A DNA stretch of 64,000 nucleotides from CAZYTM01 sp964649725 (GTDB lineage Bacteria > Desulfobacterota > Desulfuromonadia > Geobacterales > Geobacteraceae), in contig CAZYTM010000003.1 of NCBI GenBank assembly GCA_964649725.1, positions 248,001 through 312,000 on the forward strand, in the 5' to 3' direction. A program made the translations under genes and the position numbers. The notes under the pieces are model-generated. The model saw only the letters and a list, made by a program, of their open reading frames with translations. It was not told the DNA's origin and made no database searches. Shown here one piece after another: positions 59,742-64,000 of the stretch; positions within the stretch are counted from its first letter, which is position 1; each line of letters starts with the position of its first letter.

Positions 59742-61546
59742 GGTTGATCTTCTCCGAAGATAAAGTGTTTGAACCGGTTATAACTGTAGGATACAGCCAG
59801 CAGCAGCAGCCCGAGGACGATAAAGGAGATGATCCGGTAAAGGGTCTGCAGCGAGGAGAGGTCGAGCAGAAAGACCTTCACCACTGTTAAGCCCAGAAGG
59901 AGAATCCCGAGGACCCGTGCGCCACGCACCCTTTTGTAGATGCCGACGCCAGTCAGCAAAGAGGCATAGAGAGCCCAGAGGACCGAGATAGAGAGCTGGT
60001 AGGCGTAATGGGAACTCCCCCAGCGCAGCATATGGCCTGGCGAACGGTAGCGGAAATAGTCATGGACCTCTATTGAAAGCAATATGAGCGACAGCGCCTG
60101 GGTGATGATGAAGACGATCTTCAGCAGTTGGCGCTCATTGATGTCGAGGCGCTCCTGGTAGCGGTAGAAGAAGTAGACCAGCAGGTAAAAACCTGCCACA
60201 GCTGCGGCACAGGCGAGGAACCGGCCGTTGCAGAGCGGGATGAAACGCTCGAATGGCTCCAGCCGCAGGGAAATATCATCGGCAAAGCGGAAGAGCACCA
60301 GCAGCCCGAGCAGATAGGCGCCACGACGCAGGAGAGGAAAATCCAGCCGTAAGCCGATCCAGGCCAGTGCTGCCATTTCGGCTGCCAATGCCGGCAGGAT
60401 CCAGCGCTGCCCCAAGGCGACAAAAGTCGCGATGACCGTAATGATGACTGAGGCAGCGGCATAGCTTAGAATGGTCAACCGTGCTGCAGCGGCGCGGCGC
60501 CTGACCAGTTCGGCCAGACCGATCTCCAGAGCAGCCATGAGCAGGATGAAGGACTTTACCGGCCAGCTGTAGTGCCAATGATTCTGCGCGAAGAAGGCGA
60601 GCAGCAGAAATGCTGCCGAGCCGAAGATGATGATCTGGTCGAGCTTCGATTCGCTGTTTTCGGCATAGAGCCTGGCAGTGATTATATAGAGATTGTAGAA
60701 GACGAAAAACGCCAGGACGATACCGAAGGCGAGCCAGCGCTGGGGATCGCTGTAATATTCCCCATGCCAGCCGGAATAGAGGAGTATCGTGCCGAACAGC
60801 GAGGCTGCAATCAGTGACGGCCAGGGGCGGAAGCGGAGCAGCAGCAGGGTGCCGATGTCGAGCAGCAGTATATAACTGAAGAGCGTCATAGGCTGGTTCT
60901 GCCCGGTGGAGAGCATGAGCGGGGTGAGAAAGCCCCCCAGCAGGGCAATGGCAGCCAGGGAATAGGTGGTATAGCGGACCGACAGAGTCATGCCGGTAGT
61001 GGTGACAGCCAGCATCCCTGCTGCAGCCAGCGGTGCAGGGATCAGATGATAGAGGGCAAAGGCGGCATAAAGCGCCAGGTAGAGTACTGCCAGGCCGCCG
61101 CCGCTCAACATCTGCCCGTACAGCCCCATGTTCTTCCTGTTCTGCAGATACTCGCCGACACCGATAAAGGCTCCACCCCAGAAGATGCCGAGCACCACCC
61201 GGCCGGTCTCGCCGATCAGCCTGTTGTCGAATGAATATTTGAGGAAGAAGGCGACCCCGAAGAGGATCGCCAGCACCCCGATGCGGCCGATCCAGCGGGT
61301 GCCGATGGCGCTCTCCAGGTCACCATCCCCCTTCTTCTCCGCTTTCGCTTTCGGCTTCGGCTGCGGTGCCGCCTTGCTGAAGACAAACTCCTGGGCCCCG
61401 TCCAGTTCGACCTCCTGCAGCGGCGGCAGCTTTTCCCCGGCCAGCGGCGCCCCTTTCAACCTTGCTACTTCTGCCTCAAGGGCCTTGACCCTGTTCAGCA
61501 GCAGATCGATACAGTTGTCCCGCTGTTCATCAGATCGAGTTGGCAT
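59738..61546 (-). CDS. DUF2339 polytopic membrane protein
   Basis: A 602-residue inner-membrane protein with well over a dozen predicted helices. The N-terminal cytoplasmic part contains a short coiled coil (LLLNRVKALEAEVARLKG) and a Lys/Pro-rich linker. The first membrane block has the family phrase 'GTRWIGRIGVLAILFGVAFF' followed by LKYSFDN. GAGGA precedes the ATG. It is operonic with DUF3999. The role is unknown. Confidence 0.88.
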   Translation of the reverse strand: MPTRSDEQRDNCIDLLLNRVKALEAEVARLKGAPLAGEKLPPLQEVELDGAQEFVFSKAAPQPKPKAKAEKKGDGDLESAIGTRWIGRIGVLAILFGVAFFLKYSFDNRLIGETGRVVLGIFWGGAFIGVGEYLQNRKNMGLYGQMLSGGGLAVLYLALYAAFALYHLIPAPLAAAGMLAVTTTGMTLSVRYTTYSLAAIALLGGFLTPLMLSTGQNQPMTLFSYILLLDIGTLLLLRFRPWPSLIAASLFGTILLYSGWHGEYYSDPQRWLAFGIVLAFFVFYNLYIITARLYAENSESKLDQIIIFGSAAFLLLAFFAQNHWHYSWPVKSFILLMAALEIGLAELVRRRAAAARLTILSYAAASVIITVIATFVALGQRWILPALAAEMAALAWIGLRLDFPLLRRGAYLLGLLVLFRFADDISLRLEPFERFIPLCNGRFLACAAAVAGFYLLVYFFYRYQERLDINERQLLKIVFIITQALSLILLSIEVHDYFRYRSPGHMLRWGSSHYAYQLSISVLWALYASLLTGVGIYKRVRGARVLGILLLGLTVVKVFLLDLSSLQTLYRIISFIVLGLLLLAVSYSYNRFKHFIFGEDQP

Positions 61547-61604
61547 AACATCCTCAAGTTAGATTTAATCGAAAATAACGGCCCATCGTTGTTTTACGAC
61601 AATT

Positions 61605-62144
61605 TTATTCCACCAGCAGGAAGGCATACCTGTTCATCACCTGTTCATAACCGCTCAGCACTTCGATAGGAAACCCTGCCCTCCTTGCTGTAGCAAAGAC
61701 ATCCACCCCCAAAGCCTCTGGCGATGGACGGGCCATCCCCTGGTTGCGGCACTCCTGACGCGTCCCAGGGCATTCAGGGCAGAGCCGGCATTCGTCCATA
61801 AAGAGGAGCATCGTTTTCCGGTGACCGGCCAGAAAGACTTCCCGCTCCACAGGGAGCAGCGAGAGGTTCATCTTGCGGCTCCACTCCTCCCTCTCTTCAG
61901 GGTCATCAAGTTGCACCGCGATATGCAGCAGCAGGATATGTTCATATTCACTGAACAGTTCCCGGCATTCCTGGATGGAGGGGACAGCAGGTGGGCAGCC
62001 ACCCTTCTTCCCATAGGAACTGCAGCCGAACATGCATTTGAAGCGCACCCATTGACAGACCTGGACATCGCTTCCCGATATCCAGCTGAAATCGGCACAG
62101 CCATGTTTGCGAACAATCGCTTCAATGGTCTTTTTATCAAGCAT
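61605..62144 (-). CDS. DUF2284 metal-binding protein
   Basis: A 179-residue Cys-rich cytoplasmic protein. The N-terminal Cys cluster is 'CQWVRFKCMFGCSSYGKKGG' then CPP; the second is 'CRLCPECPGTRQECRNQG'. This is the DUF2284 pattern and suggests an iron-sulfur or other metal centre. AGAGGAAG precedes the ATG. The promoter, ribosome site and first codons of the gene are duplicated 814 bases away (62950-63045). Confidence 0.87.
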   Translation of the reverse strand: MLDKKTIEAIVRKHGCADFSWISGSDVQVCQWVRFKCMFGCSSYGKKGGCPPAVPSIQECRELFSEYEHILLLHIAVQLDDPEEREEWSRKMNLSLLPVEREVFLAGHRKTMLLFMDECRLCPECPGTRQECRNQGMARPSPEALGVDVFATARRAGFPIEVLSGYEQVMNRYAFLLVE

Positions 62145-62231
62145 AGAGTCTCTTCCTCTGCGGGAGTTATTATAATCTGAGTATGAATTCGGAATAGATC
62201 TATTTTATGCTAATCAACAAAAATATAAATC
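62136..62231. repeat. 96-bp direct repeat, copy 1 (DUF2284 start and promoter)
   Basis: It matches 62950-63045 at 90 of 96 positions by my count. It carries the first three codons, the ribosome site and the upstream AT-rich region of the DUF2284 gene. Confidence 0.88.
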
Positions 62232-62320
62232 GGGTTCTATTGGGGACGTTTCTTCTTTTCACTAGAAACGGTCTATCCATAGGGGTCTGCACCCTCTATC
62301 TTATGCCTGCCTCTTTTCAG

Positions 62321-62770
62321 CTACTTGACCCGTGTATATTTCTCTACACTCCCTCTCCCCGCCAGGGTGAGGGTGGCGGCATCAGGTGTTTCCACCTCAT
62401 ATGTCACAACATCAAGGGTATTCGGAAAGAAGATCTTGAGCATCTTTCCGTCTGCGATCCATTCATAGCTCCCGGTCACCGTGGAGACGTGGTCATCCAA
62501 GACTTTACCTCTCTTCTCCCCCCACCTGTCATCATTCGGATCGGCGATCGTCACTGTCTTGTCCTTTATGACGATGGTCCCATCACGGAAGAACTCAATA
62601 AGGCTGTCGGTCTTCCTAACCTCCCCTGGTCCCATGAACGAAGGAACGAACTTTTCTTCCACCTGCGACCATTTTCCGATAATGCCCGTCTGCTTTTCAT
62701 TGGCCGCCGCATATACCGCTATGTGTATAACCAGGCAGAAAACAGAAAGTATCAAAGTTAGCCGACGCAT
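62321..62770 (-). CDS. Small exported protein, lipocalin-like pattern
   Basis: A 149-residue protein with AAAGGAG seven bases before the ATG. The signal peptide is about 1-22 (AVYAA). The mature part has the strand order of small lipocalin-like domains: 'GIIGKWSQVEE', 'SLIEFFRDGTIVI', 'GSYEWIADGKMLKIFF', 'VVTYEVETPDAATLTL', ending 'VEKYTRVK'. The function is unknown. It lies inside a segment bounded by GGGGAC-type inverted ends and by 96-bp direct repeats, so it looks inserted. Confidence 0.7.
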   Translation of the reverse strand: MRRLTLILSVFCLVIHIAVYAAANEKQTGIIGKWSQVEEKFVPSFMGPGEVRKTDSLIEFFRDGTIVIKDKTVTIADPNDDRWGEKRGKVLDDHVSTVTGSYEWIADGKMLKIFFPNTLDVVTYEVETPDAATLTLAGRGSVEKYTRVK

Positions 62771-63132
62771 GTTGCATCTCCTTTCACGGTGAAGGTGTTA
62801 TAAAATTGGTAAAATTGGGGACGGTACTTCTTTTCACTTGAAATATCAGCATCTTCTGAACTTTATTCGGCCGCTGCCCCCATCTATGCCGTAATTATTT
62901 CCCAACCAACTGAAATATATGTGGAATCCAAGAACCGTCCCCGACTCTCATCGAGCATAGAGTCTCTTTCTCTGCGGAAGTTGTTATAAACTGAGTATGA
63001 ATTCGGAATAGATCTATTTTATGCTAATCAACATAAATATAAATCCACCCTCATTACTATGTCGAAAATCAGGATGCGGAGGATTTATTTTTTGAAGAAA
63101 ACTTATATTTCTACTAATTTAGAAGGTATTGC
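62771..63132. other. Repeat-rich gap before the SGNH hydrolase gene
   Basis: It contains GGGGACGGTACTTC at 62817, AGAACCGTCCCC at 62931-62942 and the second 96-bp repeat. The rest is AT-rich without a recognised gene. Confidence 0.5.
62950..63045. repeat. 96-bp direct repeat, copy 2
   Basis: A copy of 62136-62231 that ends (in the minus direction) in a truncated DUF2284 start: ATG, two codons, then directly the GGGGAC element. It cannot encode a functional product. Confidence 0.88.
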
Positions 63133-64000
63133 TTATTGGCGTTTTACCTTTATTAAAGGAAAAATTTCTTTATATATCAATTCAGAAACTAGACTATGCC
63201 CCTTGGGACTGAGATGAATTCTATCATCAATATACAAATCATTTATTAATTGTGTCGAAATGAAATATTTATTTAGATCGATAAATTTAGTCCCTATCAA
63301 TTTTTCAGACTTCATTATTATATTTGTCAGCTTATTATCTGCAATCAACTTCCTAGAAGGAACTAATAAAATAATAAATTCAGCATTATTATTTTCAACA
63401 ATGTTTTTCATTTTAGTTAGTATTGATAAAGTTAAGTCTGTAGTCAAATTATTCCTAAACAAGTGTTCAGCATCTGCAATATTTCTTCTAAATACTTGTG
63501 GTTTTGTTGTGAATCTGTTCAACAACCAATTAAACAATATAGATTCATCATTAAGCCATAACAGAATTTTTTTTGTGCTCCCTATACGTAGATGCCCATC
63601 ATGCAATATCAAATTGTCATTTGAGACAGTAAAATATGGTTTCAGATGTATTTGGTCATAGATGAATTTAGAGTTTACATTGTCGATAAAATCATTTTCC
63701 AAGCAAAAGGTCAGTAAAACTATATCTGGTTGAAATGATAGGCCATCATTTAACAACACCAGAAGTTCTTGGTCTGTGCCATATCCTTGAACACTTAAAT
63801 TTACTACTTCAAGATCTCTATCCTTTTGCTCTAATAAATATGCAAAAGTCTCATTATCGCCAACACCATAACCAAATGATATGGAATCACCTAATACAAC
63901 TATTCTTGTTTTATTAGGATCTCTACTGAATATATTCCCTGTCCTGTATCCATTCTTGTTTGTCGAAACAGCTTTTCCATCAATTATAACCTTGAAGTTT
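63133..64000 (-). CDS. SGNH/GDSL-type hydrolase, 5' end outside the window
   Basis: The frame is open to the window edge, giving at least 288 residues; an internal GTG at 63759 is not the true start. The first visible residues are NFKVIIDGKAVSTNKNGYRT. Block I is VVLGDSISFGYGVGDNETF with the nucleophile Ser, and the block V Asp-x-x-His is in DDRIHLSPKGHSL. The family contains esterases and acetyl-transfer or deacetylation enzymes, often in polysaccharide biosynthesis. The DNA is far more AT-rich than the rest of the window, suggesting a surface-polysaccharide locus beginning here. The substrate cannot be told. Confidence 0.82.
   Translation of the reverse strand, partial: NFKVIIDGKAVSTNKNGYRTGNIFSRDPNKTRIVVLGDSISFGYGVGDNETFAYLLEQKDRDLEVVNLSVQGYGTDQELLVLLNDGLSFQPDIVLLTFCLENDFIDNVNSKFIYDQIHLKPYFTVSNDNLILHDGHLRIGSTKKILLWLNDESILFNWLLNRFTTKPQVFRRNIADAEHLFRNNLTTDLTLSILTKMKNIVENNNAEFIILLVPSRKLIADNKLTNIIMKSEKLIGTKFIDLNKYFISTQLINDLYIDDRIHLSPKGHSLVSELIYKEIFPLIKVKRQ

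Overview
The window looks like chromosome from a Geobacter-type deltaproteobacterium (Desulfuromonadales/Geobacterales). The evidence is moderately high GC in the core genes, an octaheme cytochrome c nitrite reductase beside a hybrid cluster protein, two GGDEF regulators, a DUF6178 protein, the 'CDVAPLD...' style dockerin, and many short intergenic palindromic repeats. This is inferred from gene content only. No rRNA, tRNA, CRISPR array, transposase or integrase gene was seen.

Layout. 1-3360: 3' part of typA/bipA, a lipoprotein and a CheY-like receiver, each with its own promoter or terminator. 3361-27793: seven very large exported proteins plus one lipoprotein, all on the plus strand. The first five have unrelated N-terminal halves (DUF11-like, GLUG plus Cys-rich, Pmp-like beta-helix, pentapeptide, beta-propeller/IPT/InlB-like). 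All five end in the same roughly 125-residue Asp-box module, present once or twice, each copy with two conserved cysteines. The last two large proteins share a paralogous C-terminal third ending in a dockerin-like domain. A small lipoprotein with a cohesin-like domain is encoded between them. I propose a surface-display system in which the cohesin lipoprotein holds the dockerin proteins on the outer membrane. 28041-31466: bamD-like lipoprotein, NTF2-like lipoprotein, receiver-PAS-GGDEF protein, unknown exported protein.

31547-34869: octaheme nitrite reductase and hcp. Each is preceded by a CRP/FNR-type palindrome placed at -41.5 from a predicted start, so they probably form a nitrosative-stress regulon. 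35132-36466: DUF4337 membrane protein and two PEGA lipoproteins. 36859-39017: sucC-sucD. 39324-41012: a membrane PAS-GAF-GGDEF protein flanked by a 111-bp direct repeat carrying the 3' end of sucD.

41164-47290 is an accessory island. Every gene lies on the minus strand: Imm63-like orphan immunity protein, unknown membrane protein, brnTA with a stop at codon 3 of the toxin, higBA, small membrane protein, PD-(D/E)XK-like protein, Mrr-like endonuclease, HNH endonuclease and DUF2971. The island is studded with palindromic or MITE-like repeats and holds two candidate attC-like sites, so it may be a decayed integron cassette array.

47545-62144 returns to ordinary chromosome: aminotransferase, DUF6178, MaoC-like hydratase, cardiolipin-synthase-like enzyme, NifU-like protein, aspartase, ferritin-like protein, HAD phosphatase, MidA-like methyltransferase, WYL regulator, zinc-ribbon protein, DUF3999/DUF2339 pair and DUF2284. 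A 16-unit 7-bp tandem repeat separates aspartase from the ferritin-like gene. 62136-63045 holds an exported protein gene between two 96-bp direct repeats. The window ends inside an AT-rich SGNH hydrolase gene that looks horizontally acquired.
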